64,000 nucleotides of DNA from Paludibaculum fermentans (GTDB taxonomy: Bacteria; Acidobacteriota; Terriglobia; Bryobacterales; Bryobacteraceae), in NCBI RefSeq assembly GCF_015277775.1, contig NZ_CP063849.1:1054001-1118000 (forward strand), given 5' to 3'. The notes beneath the pieces are model-generated. The model searched no databases and was not told where the DNA came from. It was given only the letters and a program-made list of their open reading frames with translations. Of this stretch, positions 36,209-45,137 are shown piece after piece. Within the stretch, counting starts at the first letter, position 1; every line of letters starts with the position of its first letter. The position numbers and the translations under genes were made by a program.

Positions 36209-37546
36209 GTGAAGCCCCTCTGCATCAGCCTGCTCATCCCCGCCGCGCTCTTCGCCGGCGCCACGGTTTACAATCCCCCGCATGGGGTCGAACAAGATAA
36301 GGTCTTTCAGGTAAAAGTCGCCGGCCAGTCCTCGTTCGTCTACAGCCTGCCCGTCGGCGGCATGACCTACTTCTCCTACTCCTCCTTCGCTCGCCGGGCC
36401 GACATCGAGATCACCGTCGCCCGGCCCGTTGAGACCGTGGCGATCCGTCCCAAAAGTCTGAACATCCGCCCCGTCGTCACCGGCAACGTCATCACCTTCC
36501 GCCTCGACCGCACGGCCCAGCTCAGCATCGAGATCAATGGCGACACCAAGCACCCGCTCCTGCTCTTCGCCAACCCGCCTGAAAGCGCTCCGCCCAAACC
36601 CGGACCCACCGGAGTCCACTACTTCGCCGCCGGCACCGTCCACAACGTGGGCCGCATCACCGTCACCAGCGGCCAACTCGTCTACATCGCCGGAGGCGCC
36701 ATCGTGCGCGGCTCCATCTTCATGGACCAGGCGAGAGACGTCCACATCTTCGGCCGCGGCATCCTCGATGGCAGCCTCTACAAGCGCGGCGAATCCCGCA
36801 TGATCGAGATCAACCGCTCCAGCGACGTTGACATCGAAGGCATCATCGTCACCAACAGCAAGCACTGGACCATCCCCATCACCGCCTCCGACAAGGTCAC
36901 CCTGCGCAACGTGAAGCTCGTCAGCGACAACGACTGGGACGACGGCGTCGATGTCGTCGGCAGCACCAACGTCACCGTCGATCAGTGCTTCATCCGCACC
37001 AAGGATGACTGCATCGCCATCAAGGCAGGAGTCGACTACTTCACCAAGTTCAACAACCAGCGCGACGTCAGCAACGTGATCGTCAAGCGCTCAGTCCTCT
37101 GGAACGGAGCCTGGGGCAACGGTCTCGAAATCGGTTTCGAAACGCGCGCCGCCAGCATCAGCGGCATCCGCTTCCTCGACAACGACCTGATTCACGTCGA
37201 AGGCCCCGAAGGCACGTTCACCATTCACAACGGCGATCGCGCCGTCGTCTCCGACGTCATCTACGACAACTGCCGAGTCGAGGACGCGCAAGGCCTGCTG
37301 GTCGACTTCAAGATCCTGAAATCGCGCTACAGCAAGGACGAGGAGCGCGGCCAGATCCGCAACATTCAGTTCCGCCACATCCGGGTCGATCACAAGGAAA
37401 TCCCCTCGCTGCTGCAGGGCTTTGACGCCAAACACCAAATCGGTGGTGTAGTCTTTGAAGACGTGATTGTCGATGGCCGCAAGTGGACGTCCCTGGTCGA
37501 TGCCGGGATAAAAGCCACGCACGCCGAGCAGATCACTTTTAAATAG
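36209..37546 (+). CDS. GH28-like (polygalacturonase-type) secreted beta-helix protein
   Basis: This protein of about 445 residues has a signal peptide (KPLCISLLIPAALFAGA) and a right-handed beta-helix. Its core reads SDNDWDDGVDVVGSTNVTVD and RTKDDCIAIKAG, where the paired aspartates match the GH28 catalytic set. GH28 enzymes hydrolyse pectin backbones. The usual GHG motif is replaced by NGLEIGFET, so specificity may differ. I chose the GTG at 36209, where the signal peptide begins; the frame opens at 36179. It heads a run of exported enzymes, and uxaC lies further along, fitting uronate use. Confidence 0.75.
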   Translation: MKPLCISLLIPAALFAGATVYNPPHGVEQDKVFQVKVAGQSSFVYSLPVGGMTYFSYSSFARRADIEITVARPVETVAIRPKSLNIRPVVTGNVITFRLDRTAQLSIEINGDTKHPLLLFANPPESAPPKPGPTGVHYFAAGTVHNVGRITVTSGQLVYIAGGAIVRGSIFMDQARDVHIFGRGILDGSLYKRGESRMIEINRSSDVDIEGIIVTNSKHWTIPITASDKVTLRNVKLVSDNDWDDGVDVVGSTNVTVDQCFIRTKDDCIAIKAGVDYFTKFNNQRDVSNVIVKRSVLWNGAWGNGLEIGFETRAASISGIRFLDNDLIHVEGPEGTFTIHNGDRAVVSDVIYDNCRVEDAQGLLVDFKILKSRYSKDEERGQIRNIQFRHIRVDHKEIPSLLQGFDAKHQIGGVVFEDVIVDGRKWTSLVDAGIKATHAEQITFK

Positions 37547-37567
37547 GCAATCCGGAGGCGCAGCGCA

Positions 37568-38764
37568 ATGCCACTGAATCGCAGAGTCTTTCTCATGGGA
37601 GCAGCGGCGGCCGCGCAGAGGCTGTACGCGGCGGATAAGATCTCGCTGGGCGTCATCGGTAGTGGCGGACGCGGCACCTTCGTCATGGGCGTCTTCCAGA
37701 AGGACCCATCGCTGCGGGTCGGCGCCGTCTGCGACGTCTACGAGCCCAACCTGGAACGCGCCCTCTCCGAGGCGGCCAAGGCCCAGGGCGGAGCCGCCCC
37801 CAAGGCCTACCGCAACTACCACCAGTTGCTCGACGACAAGTCCCTCGACGCCGTCCTCATCGCTACGCCCGAGCACTGGCATCACCGCATGGTCCTCGAT
37901 GCCCTGGCCGCAGGCAAGGACGTCTACGTCGAGAAGCCCCTCTGCCACACACCCCAGCAGGGCGTCGAACTGGTGGAGGCCGAGAAGCGCTCGAAGAACA
38001 TCATCCAGGTGGGCATGCAGCGCCGCAGCTACGACCTCTATCAGGAAGGCCGCCGCGTCGTCGCCGCAGGCACTTTGGGCGACGTCCGCATGGTCCGCTC
38101 CTGGTGGCTGAACACCCAACTGGGCGGCGAGAAGGTGGCTCAGTTGAAGGGACCGCTCGACTGGGATCAGTGGCTCGGCTCCGCCGCGAAGCGACCCCTG
38201 GATCCCGACATCTTCAGCCGCTGGCGCCTCTACGGCGAGTTCGCCGGTGGCATCGTGGCCGACCAGGGCGCACACGTCTTCGACGGCATCCACATGCTGA
38301 TGGGCGCCGGAGCCCCGCTCGCTGTCACCGCTGCCGCCGGCCGTCCGCACGCGGCCAGCGGCGATACGCCGGAGTCCGTCGTCGTCACGGCCGAATACCC
38401 CGAGGACTTCATCGGCGTCTTCACGATCAACTACGCCGCGATGCGCTACAAGAGCCGCTACGACCAGATGAACCACCTCGACGGCGGCAAGGCGCGCATG
38501 GACATCGGCCGTGAGGATTTCCGCGTCTTCGCGCAGGGCGGGGAAGAGACCCCCATCCTCGAGAAGCGCTCCGAAAAGGGCTTCGGCTGGGCCACCGATC
38601 TCCACGTCAGGAACTTCCTCGACTGCGTCCGGACGCGCAAGGCCCCCGCCGCGCCCATGTGGCTCGGCTTCCAGGCGGCGCTCGTCGTCCAACTCGCCAA
38701 CCTGTCCCTCAAGAACGGCCGCCGCATGAAGTGGAACCGCGCAACCAACCAGGTGGAGGTGTAA
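37568..38764 (+). CDS. Exported Gfo/Idh/MocA-family oxidoreductase
   Basis: This 398-residue protein has a twin-arginine-like signal (NRRVFLMGAAAAAQRLYA), then a Rossmann domain (ISLGVIGSGGRGTFVMGVF), the VLIATPEHWHH segment and the EKPLCHT motif with the lysine typical of the family. Members use NAD(P) to oxidise or rearrange sugars and cyclitols; a tightly bound cofactor is common in exported forms. GGAGG lies upstream of the ATG. It follows the GH28-like gene by 21 nt and precedes the isochorismatase-like gene by 2 nt. Confidence 0.85.
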   Translation: MPLNRRVFLMGAAAAAQRLYAADKISLGVIGSGGRGTFVMGVFQKDPSLRVGAVCDVYEPNLERALSEAAKAQGGAAPKAYRNYHQLLDDKSLDAVLIATPEHWHHRMVLDALAAGKDVYVEKPLCHTPQQGVELVEAEKRSKNIIQVGMQRRSYDLYQEGRRVVAAGTLGDVRMVRSWWLNTQLGGEKVAQLKGPLDWDQWLGSAAKRPLDPDIFSRWRLYGEFAGGIVADQGAHVFDGIHMLMGAGAPLAVTAAAGRPHAASGDTPESVVVTAEYPEDFIGVFTINYAAMRYKSRYDQMNHLDGGKARMDIGREDFRVFAQGGEETPILEKRSEKGFGWATDLHVRNFLDCVRTRKAPAAPMWLGFQAALVVQLANLSLKNGRRMKWNRATNQVEV

Positions 38765-38766
38765 CG

Positions 38767-39540
38767 ATGCAACGCCGGACCCTCATCCTCTCGACCATCG
38801 GAGCGGCCCTGGCCGGCCAGTCCAAGCCCATGCTGAAACTCCGCAAACGCGACGAGGCCAAGGCCATCGAGTTCACTGAATCGCTGGACCCGCGGCACTC
38901 CGCCATCATCCTCTGCGACATGTGGGACAAGCATTGGTGCGAAGGCGCCAACGGCCGCGTCGCCCTGCTTGTCCAGCGCACAGGGCCTCTGCTGGAGAAG
39001 GCGCGGGCCAGCGGGATGCTCATCGTCCACGCTCCGTCCGACACGATGGACTTCTACCGGGACGCTCCCCAGCGCAAGGCCATGCAGGCGCTGCCCAAGG
39101 TCGATCCGCCCAAGCCGCTGGACCTCAGCTCACCCGCTCTGCCCATCGACGATACCGATGGTGGCTGCGACACCCCCGGCGACAAGCAGCACAAAGCCTG
39201 GTCGCGCCAGCACGCCGGCATCGTTATCGCGCCCAACGACCTCATCTCCGACCAGGGCGCCGAGGTCTACAACGCGCTGCGGGCGCGCGGCATCCAGCGC
39301 CTGTTCGTCATGGGCGTCCACACCAACATGTGCATCCTCAACCGCACCTTCGCCATCAAGCAGATGTCGAAGTGGGGTGTCCATTGTGTCCTGCTGCGCG
39401 ACATGACCGACGCTATGTACGACCCGCGGGACCGTCCGTTCGTCAGCCATGTCCGCGGCACGGAACTCGTCATCGAGTACATCGAGCGTTACTGGTGCCC
39501 CAGCACCACGTCCACTGATCTCATGATCGCCCTGGGCTGA
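38767..39540 (+). CDS. Isochorismatase-like cysteine hydrolase, possibly exported
   Basis: This 257-residue protein has the isochorismatase-like fold: an Asp in SAIILCDMWDKHW, the lysine/substrate region IVIAPNDLISDQG, and the nucleophile cysteine in VMGVHTNMCILNRTF. Family members hydrolyse amides, ureas or enol ethers. The N-terminus (MQRRTLILSTIGAALAGQ) looks like a signal peptide, which is unusual for this family. The ATG at 38767 is 2 nt past the preceding stop, so it is co-translated with the oxidoreductase. Confidence 0.8.
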   Translation: MQRRTLILSTIGAALAGQSKPMLKLRKRDEAKAIEFTESLDPRHSAIILCDMWDKHWCEGANGRVALLVQRTGPLLEKARASGMLIVHAPSDTMDFYRDAPQRKAMQALPKVDPPKPLDLSSPALPIDDTDGGCDTPGDKQHKAWSRQHAGIVIAPNDLISDQGAEVYNALRARGIQRLFVMGVHTNMCILNRTFAIKQMSKWGVHCVLLRDMTDAMYDPRDRPFVSHVRGTELVIEYIERYWCPSTTSTDLMIALG

Positions 39541-39568
39541 GCGTTATACTCTGACCCAGAGGGACTGC

Positions 39569-40687
39569 ATGGATCGACGAATCAACCGTAGGGATTGGCT
39601 CGCCACCGCCGCGGGCGCCACCGTGGCCACTCTTGCCTTTGGAGCAAAGGTGGCCGCTGCCGCCGAACGAACGAAATGGGGCATGCCCGGGCTTTATCCC
39701 GGCCGTGTCATCGAAGTGAATCACCCCGGGTCGATCGTCTCCGGCCAGTATCAGCCGGCCGTCATCCGGGAGATGATGCAGCGCGGCATGAAGGACCTCA
39801 CCGGCGCCGGAGGCTGGGGCGAGGCGTGGAAGCAGTTCGTCGAGCCCGGTGACGTCGTGGGCATCAAGCTGAATCCCGTCGGACGGCCGCACTGCATGTC
39901 GGACGCCAGCGTCCTGCACCAGATCGTCGATGGCCTGAAGGCCGCCGGCATCAAGGCCCAGGATATCGTCGTCTACGACCGCTACCGCTCAGAGTTCCTC
40001 GAGGCCGGCTTCGACAAGTGGCTGCCCGAGGGGGTTCGCTGGACCACCGCTGTGGACGGCGGCGACGGCGTGCAGCAGGACATCAAAGGCTATGATCCGG
40101 ATCACTACATGGACATGGCGCTCGTGTTGCCGGGCCAGGATATCTCGAACGAAACCGCCCGCCGCTCCTACGCCGCCCTGTACATCACGAAGCAGGTCAA
40201 CAAGCTCATCAACGTCTGCCTGATCAAGGATCACCAGTCCGCCGGTGTCACCGTGGCGCTCAAGAACCTCTCCCACGGGCTCGTCAACAACGTGGCGCGC
40301 AGCCACGCCACCAAGTCACTGAACGCCTGCGGCGCCTTCATCCCCGCGTCCGTCTCGATCCCCATGATCCGGAACAAGGCGGTGCTCCACATCTGCGACG
40401 GCATCAAGGGCGTCTATCACGGCGGACCGTTCGCCCGGCCTGAGTTCGTGTGGGAGCATAAGTCGATGTACTTCTCCACCGACCCCGTCTCGCTCGACCA
40501 CATCGGCTGGGAGGTCATCGACGCCCAGCGCGCCAAGGTGGGTAAGAAGCCGTTGGCCGACGACCTGCCCGACAAGTTCAGCACCTTCGTCCGCAAGCAG
40601 CCCGAGCACGTCGAGATTTGCGGGGCGATGGGGCTCGGTGTGTGGGAGCGCGGCAAAATAGACTTGCGCAAGGTGACCCTGGGCTGA
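39569..40687 (+). CDS. DUF362 protein with Tat signal
   Basis: This 372-residue protein has a twin-arginine signal (NRRDWLATAAGATVATLAFG) and matches the DUF362 layout: VEPGDVVGIKLNPVGRP, INVCLIKDHQSAGVTVALKNLSHG and SVSIPMIRNKAVLHICDGI. DUF362 proteins are often ferredoxin-linked, but this one has no 4Fe-4S motif, so it is the exported cluster-free type. The function is unknown. GAGGGA lies upstream of the ATG. It sits in a run of exported proteins on the same strand. Confidence 0.8.
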   Translation: MDRRINRRDWLATAAGATVATLAFGAKVAAAAERTKWGMPGLYPGRVIEVNHPGSIVSGQYQPAVIREMMQRGMKDLTGAGGWGEAWKQFVEPGDVVGIKLNPVGRPHCMSDASVLHQIVDGLKAAGIKAQDIVVYDRYRSEFLEAGFDKWLPEGVRWTTAVDGGDGVQQDIKGYDPDHYMDMALVLPGQDISNETARRSYAALYITKQVNKLINVCLIKDHQSAGVTVALKNLSHGLVNNVARSHATKSLNACGAFIPASVSIPMIRNKAVLHICDGIKGVYHGGPFARPEFVWEHKSMYFSTDPVSLDHIGWEVIDAQRAKVGKKPLADDLPDKFSTFVRKQPEHVEICGAMGLGVWERGKIDLRKVTLG

Positions 40688-40700
40688 TACAAGTCAGCGC

Positions 40701-41138
40701 ATGGCCAATTCTCGCCGGAAGTTCATAGCCGGTGGCGCCGCACTTGCTGTGCCCGCCGCCGCTGCCGCACAAGACAAAGTGACGAAGAAGGTCCACTACA
40801 GGGGTGAAAAGCCAAAGAAACAGCCGCTGTTCTCCGGCGCCGTGTCCCTGGGCAACCTGCTGTTCATCGCCGGCAAGGGCGCGCATGTGCCTGGCGACAT
40901 CAAGGTTCACACCAAGATTGTGCTGGACGAGATCGAGGCTGAGTTGACGAACGCCGGCTCCTCCATGGAGAAGGTCCTGAAGTGCAACGTGTACATCAAG
41001 ACGATGGCCGACTACGCCGGCATGAACGAGACCTTCCTCGGCCGCTTCGGGATGGAGCCGCCCGTACGCACCACCATCGCGGCCGCCGACATCCCCGGCA
41101 ACTCGCTGGTCGAGATTGACGTGATCGCCTATATCTAG
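40701..41138 (+). CDS. RidA/YjgF-family protein with Tat-like signal
   Basis: This 145-residue protein has an N-terminal signal (NSRRKFIAGGAALAVPAAAAAQ) followed by a RidA fold: PLFSGAVSLGNLLFIAGKG, VLDEIEAELTNAGSSMEKVLKCNVYI and EPPVRTTIAAADIPGNSLVEIDVIA. The arginine of the RidA active site is present in VRTTI. Cytoplasmic RidA hydrolyses reactive enamines; an exported copy suggests a different substrate. Its stop codon overlaps that of the convergent SelA-like gene. Confidence 0.85.
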   Translation: MANSRRKFIAGGAALAVPAAAAAQDKVTKKVHYRGEKPKKQPLFSGAVSLGNLLFIAGKGAHVPGDIKVHTKIVLDEIEAELTNAGSSMEKVLKCNVYIKTMADYAGMNETFLGRFGMEPPVRTTIAAADIPGNSLVEIDVIAYI

Positions 41139-42319
41139 GCGCTGGCTTGCTTCAGGATCTCGGCGACGCGGCGGGCCACCACCTCCGCGTCGCCCGGCTG
41201 CATCATCCAGACCGTGAAGACGAGCATCTCCTTATTCGTCATGGGACACGCCTCAATCGACGGCGAACCCTCGCGCAGCGCCTTCAGCACATCTGGAGGG
41301 GCGATCCGGATCGCACCCTGATCCCATTTGATCTTCAGGTGCGGGGTGTGGTTTGCGATCGGCGGCACCTCCACTGAACACGACACCGTCTTGTACTTCT
41401 CGGCGGCCTTCTGGATCGTTGCGACGCGCTTGTCCCACTCACGCCCTTCGGCTTCGTGATCGCGCTGCATGAACGCTTCCAGCGCGACCAGCATCCCCAC
41501 CATCTCTTCCTTGTTCACCTTCATGCCGCGTGAGATCGTGTCGCTGTTCGGCGAGGTGTTCATGCGTGCAGCTTCGATCAGGTCCTTGCGGCCCAGCAGC
41601 AGGCCCGCGCTCTGCGGTCCGCAGATACCCTTGCCTCCAGAGAACGTGACCAGGTCGAAGCCCAGCTTCGTGTACTTTTTCAGATTGCTGACCGGGGGCA
41701 CGTCCGCGGAAGCGTCGTTGAATGTGGGGATGTTGAGCTTCTTGCCCAGCCGCGCCCACTCGTCGGCGTTGATGCGCCCCCGGGGTTCGGCATCGTTGAA
41801 GAACAGCATCATCGCCGACTGCGGCCCGGCGGCTTTCTCCAGTTCCTCCGCCGTCTCGATCTCCACCAGCTTCACGCCACAGGCCCGCACGGCGTGGTCG
41901 TAGCCGTAGCGGTGGCTCTTCTGCACCAGGACTTCGCCCGGCATTCCGGTCACGTCCGGCAGGCGCTGGATCCTGGCGCGGTCTTTGCCGGTGAGGCAAG
42001 CGGCGGTGCCGATGGTCAGGGCGCAGGCGGCGCCGGAGGTCACCATGGCCGACTCGCACTCCAGCAGGGTGGCGATGCGCTTGCCCACGGCGTCCTGCAG
42101 GTCGATCAGGTTCACATACTGGCGCGAGGCGGTGCGCATGGCGTCCATCACCTCGGGCGGCATCAGGGATGCCGTCAGGGCCGTGTAGGTGCCCGCTGCA
42201 TTGATGAAGGTGCGAACACCCAACTCGGCGATCACGTCGCGCTTCTTCGTCGCGGCCCTCAGGCCCGGCGCGAAAGGCAGGCTGCTCATGAATCCAAGAA
42301 ACGGTCGTCGGCCGAACAT
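41135..42319 (-). CDS. SelA-like PLP-dependent enzyme with signal peptide
   Basis: This 394-residue protein belongs to the SelA/DgaE-like fold-type I PLP group. The PLP lysine lies in DLVTFSGGKGICGPQSAG, with NDASADVPP and MVTSGAACALTIGTAACL as cofactor-pocket segments. Related proteins include D-glucosaminate-6-phosphate ammonia-lyase and selenocysteine synthase; true SelA is longer and cytoplasmic. An N-terminal MFGRRPFLGFMSSLPFAPGL suggests export. I chose the ATG at 42319, which has GGAGG upstream, over the frame start at 42514. It follows the ADOP permease by 61 nt. Confidence 0.8.
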   Translation of the reverse strand: MFGRRPFLGFMSSLPFAPGLRAATKKRDVIAELGVRTFINAAGTYTALTASLMPPEVMDAMRTASRQYVNLIDLQDAVGKRIATLLECESAMVTSGAACALTIGTAACLTGKDRARIQRLPDVTGMPGEVLVQKSHRYGYDHAVRACGVKLVEIETAEELEKAAGPQSAMMLFFNDAEPRGRINADEWARLGKKLNIPTFNDASADVPPVSNLKKYTKLGFDLVTFSGGKGICGPQSAGLLLGRKDLIEAARMNTSPNSDTISRGMKVNKEEMVGMLVALEAFMQRDHEAEGREWDKRVATIQKAAEKYKTVSCSVEVPPIANHTPHLKIKWDQGAIRIAPPDVLKALREGSPSIEACPMTNKEMLVFTVWMMQPGDAEVVARRVAEILKQASA

Positions 42320-42380
42320 CTGTTCACCTCCCCGATCCGTTCCATACTGCCACCTTCCGAGGCTCGTGCCAAGCAGGCGG

Positions 42381-45035
42381 CTACTCCTGGCGCAGGGCTT
42401 CCATCGGATCGAGCCGGGCGGCGCGGCGCGCCGGTCCGTAGGCGGCCAGCAGCGCCACGGCCGCGATGGCCAGCATGCCCAGACCGAGGGTTGTGCCGGT
42501 GCTGCCCGCCACATCTGTCAGCAGCTTCACGGCCAGTTGTTTGCCCCACAGCACCGCGGGAACGCCCACCACGATGCCGGCAGCGACAATCGTGGACGCC
42601 TCCAGCAGGATGGTCCGCGATATCGAGGCGGGCGTCGCGCCGAGCGTGATGCGGATCCCGATCTCGTTGGTACGCCGTGTGACGGTGTAAGCCAGTTGGC
42701 CCCACAGCCCGATGCCCGCCAGCAGACCGGCCAACAGCGCGAAGAAACCGGACAAGGCCGCCATCATGCGTTCCGGCACGATGGACGAGTCGATCTGTTC
42801 GTTGAGGGTCGTGATCTTATCCGTCGTGATGGTGGGCGCCACGCCGCGCACGATGCGCCGGACGTCGCCGGCCACGCTGCCCGGATCCACCCCGGTGCGC
42901 AGAACGAACGTGCCCGCGATGACACTGCCGTCCCGGAAGGCCGGCAGGTAGATCGTCCGCCGCCGCTCCTCCCGGATCTCCATGTAGTTCGAGTCCGAGA
43001 CGACGCCGATGATCTCGTAGGTGGCCGGCTCGCGGGTCATTGTCACATGGTCCAGGGTGACGTGTTTGCCAATGGGATCGCCCTTCGGGAAGTAGCGCCG
43101 GGCCAGCGTCTGGTTGAGGATGGCGACGTGCGGTTGAGCCTGGTCCTGGAAGGAGAATTCCCGCCCGGCCAGCAGCTGGATGCCCAGGGTTTCAAAGCAG
43201 CGGGGCGCGGCCCAGGCGATGGAGATCCAGCGCTTGTCCTCCTGCCGCTCCGGGAATCCTTCGAAGTTGCCGAAGCCCGACGCGCCGGCGCCCTGCAGCG
43301 GGCTGGGCCCAACGATCGAAGCTGAGCGCACGCCCGGGATAGTGTTCATCCGATCGAACAGCTCGCGATACACGGTGGCGCGCTGCTGCGGTTTGTAGCC
43401 CGAGCGCGACGGGTCCAGCGACACCAATAAAACGTTGTCGCGGCGGAAGCCGAGGTCCGCGCTCTTGAGCTTTGCCAGATGGGCGACGAAGAGGGCTCCG
43501 GTGCTGAGCAGGAACATGGACAGCGCCACCTGCGCGGCCACCAGAGCCCGGCCGAAGACGCGGTGGAAGCGTTTGCCCGAAGCCCGGCCGGATTGGCGCA
43601 GGGCGTCCGCCGGCTCGTTGCGGATGGCGCTGAGGGCCGGAGCGAGTCCGAACAGCAGGCCGCAGCAGACGGCCACGGCAACACAGAAGATCAGCAGCGA
43701 GGCGTCGGTCTGCACCAGCAGGTGGATGCGCTCGTGCGGGCGTCCGCTATCCATGATCCGCAGCAACAGTTTGGTCCCGAGGTAGGCGATGGCGAGCCCG
43801 CCGAGCGTTCCGCAGAGGGAGAGCACCAGCGACTCGGTGAGCACCTGGCGCATCAGCCGGCCTGAGCTCGCGCCCAGGCCCAGCCGTAGAGCCATCTCCC
43901 GTGCCCGGGAAGTTCCGCGCGCCAGCAGCAGCCCGCCCACGTTCACACAAGCCAGCAACAGCAGTAAGCCGACGATTGCCATCAGGACCACAAGCTTCTG
44001 GCCAACCTTGTCGCGTACCCCGCTCAGTCCGGCCCTGGCCGGCTCCATTTCGAAGCGGAGCTGGCGGACCTGCGGATCCGGGCTGCTGCGCGTGCTCTCG
44101 GCGGCTACGCGCTCTTCGACCGTGAAGCGGAAGAGCAGCGTCATCTCGGCGCGAGCCTGCTCCAGGGTGACGCCGGGCTTCAGGCGGGCAATCAGATGGA
44201 GGCTGCCTTTGGCGTCCGACGGCAGCCAGAGCGTGGTTTGGGCATTGGCTCGCACCCCGCTGAATTGCGGAGGCGCGACGCCGACGATGGTGGCCGGCTT
44301 GTCGTTGACGGTGATGCGCCGGCCCAGAACGCCCGGATCGCGCTGGAAGCGTGTTGTCCACAGATCCCAACTGATGAGGGCCACCGCGCCGTCCTGCTTC
44401 TGGAGGAGATCCGCGCCGGTGATGGCGCGGCCCAGCACCGGCCGCACGCCCAGCGTCTGGAAGTAGTTGCCGGCCACGAACTCGGCGACGCAGGTGAGGT
44501 CGTCCGTATTGCCCGTGTTGAGCCGGGCGGCGTTGTCGATGCCTAGGCCGGTGACCGCCGAGAAGACGTGGTTGTTGTCGCGGTAGTACTCGTAGCTGCG
44601 CGACGACCAGTAGCCGTTGGCGCGCGGGTCGGTCGGGTACTTCTGCATCAGTTCGACCAGTTGCTCCGGCTGCTGGACCGGCAGGGCGCGCAGCAGGATG
44701 GAGTACACGAGGCTGAAGATGGCCGTGTTCGCGCCGATGCCCAGCGCGAGGGATGCGATGATGACCGCGCTGATGCCGGGGCTGCGGCGCATGCCGCGCA
44801 GGGCGTAGCGGACATCCTGCAGGATGTCCTCCAGCCAGCGCCAGCCCCACATGTCGCGGGTCACTTCGCGGACCAGGGCCTCGTTGCCGAACTCGCGGCG
44901 GACGGCCAGCTCGGCCTCGCGCGGATCTTCCCCGCGCTCAATGCGTTCGCGGACGGCCATGGCAAAGTGAGCCCGGATCTCCTCGTCGAGCTCTTGCTCC
45001 TGGCGTTTGCGTTGGAAGAGCTGCCAGAGGTTCAT
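42381..45035 (-). CDS. MacB-like ABC permease of the ADOP type
   Basis: This 884-residue protein has a soluble N-terminal region (NLWQLFQRKRQEQELDEEIRAH, EAELAVRREFGNEALVREVTRDMW) and the LEDILQDVRYALRGMRRSPG entry. It then carries two FtsX/MacB-PCD permease halves with about eight transmembrane segments. This is the acidobacterial duplicated orphan permease architecture, with no ATPase gene adjacent. Such proteins are thought to act in efflux or mechanotransmission. I chose the ATG at 45035, with GGAG 7 nt upstream. A strong dyad operator lies 40-80 nt upstream. Confidence 0.88.
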   Translation of the reverse strand: MNLWQLFQRKRQEQELDEEIRAHFAMAVRERIERGEDPREAELAVRREFGNEALVREVTRDMWGWRWLEDILQDVRYALRGMRRSPGISAVIIASLALGIGANTAIFSLVYSILLRALPVQQPEQLVELMQKYPTDPRANGYWSSRSYEYYRDNNHVFSAVTGLGIDNAARLNTGNTDDLTCVAEFVAGNYFQTLGVRPVLGRAITGADLLQKQDGAVALISWDLWTTRFQRDPGVLGRRITVNDKPATIVGVAPPQFSGVRANAQTTLWLPSDAKGSLHLIARLKPGVTLEQARAEMTLLFRFTVEERVAAESTRSSPDPQVRQLRFEMEPARAGLSGVRDKVGQKLVVLMAIVGLLLLLACVNVGGLLLARGTSRAREMALRLGLGASSGRLMRQVLTESLVLSLCGTLGGLAIAYLGTKLLLRIMDSGRPHERIHLLVQTDASLLIFCVAVAVCCGLLFGLAPALSAIRNEPADALRQSGRASGKRFHRVFGRALVAAQVALSMFLLSTGALFVAHLAKLKSADLGFRRDNVLLVSLDPSRSGYKPQQRATVYRELFDRMNTIPGVRSASIVGPSPLQGAGASGFGNFEGFPERQEDKRWISIAWAAPRCFETLGIQLLAGREFSFQDQAQPHVAILNQTLARRYFPKGDPIGKHVTLDHVTMTREPATYEIIGVVSDSNYMEIREERRRTIYLPAFRDGSVIAGTFVLRTGVDPGSVAGDVRRIVRGVAPTITTDKITTLNEQIDSSIVPERMMAALSGFFALLAGLLAGIGLWGQLAYTVTRRTNEIGIRITLGATPASISRTILLEASTIVAAGIVVGVPAVLWGKQLAVKLLTDVAGSTGTTLGLGMLAIAAVALLAAYGPARRAARLDPMEALRQE

Positions 45036-45073
45036 GGGCGGCTCCAAAGGTAGCGGAGGATATTGGGCCACAT

Positions 45074-45117
45074 GGCTGTAGACAGTCTACTGCCGAGCAT
45101 GTAGGTTGTCTACAGCC
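45074..45117. promoter_or_regulatory. Double dyad operator upstream of the ADOP permease
   Basis: An 11-bp perfect inverted repeat, GGCTGTAGACA-N22-TGTCTACAGCC, spans this stretch. It contains two smaller dyads, GTAGAC-A-GTCTAC at 45078-45090 and TGTAG-N5-CTACA at 45100-45114. Their centres are about 23 bp apart, two helical turns. It lies immediately upstream of the ADOP start and has no T run, so a repressor binding site is more likely than a terminator. PadR- or BlaI-type regulators bind such dyads, but none is encoded here. Confidence 0.6.
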
Positions 45118-45137
45118 TTTCTTGTAACAAACTCGGC

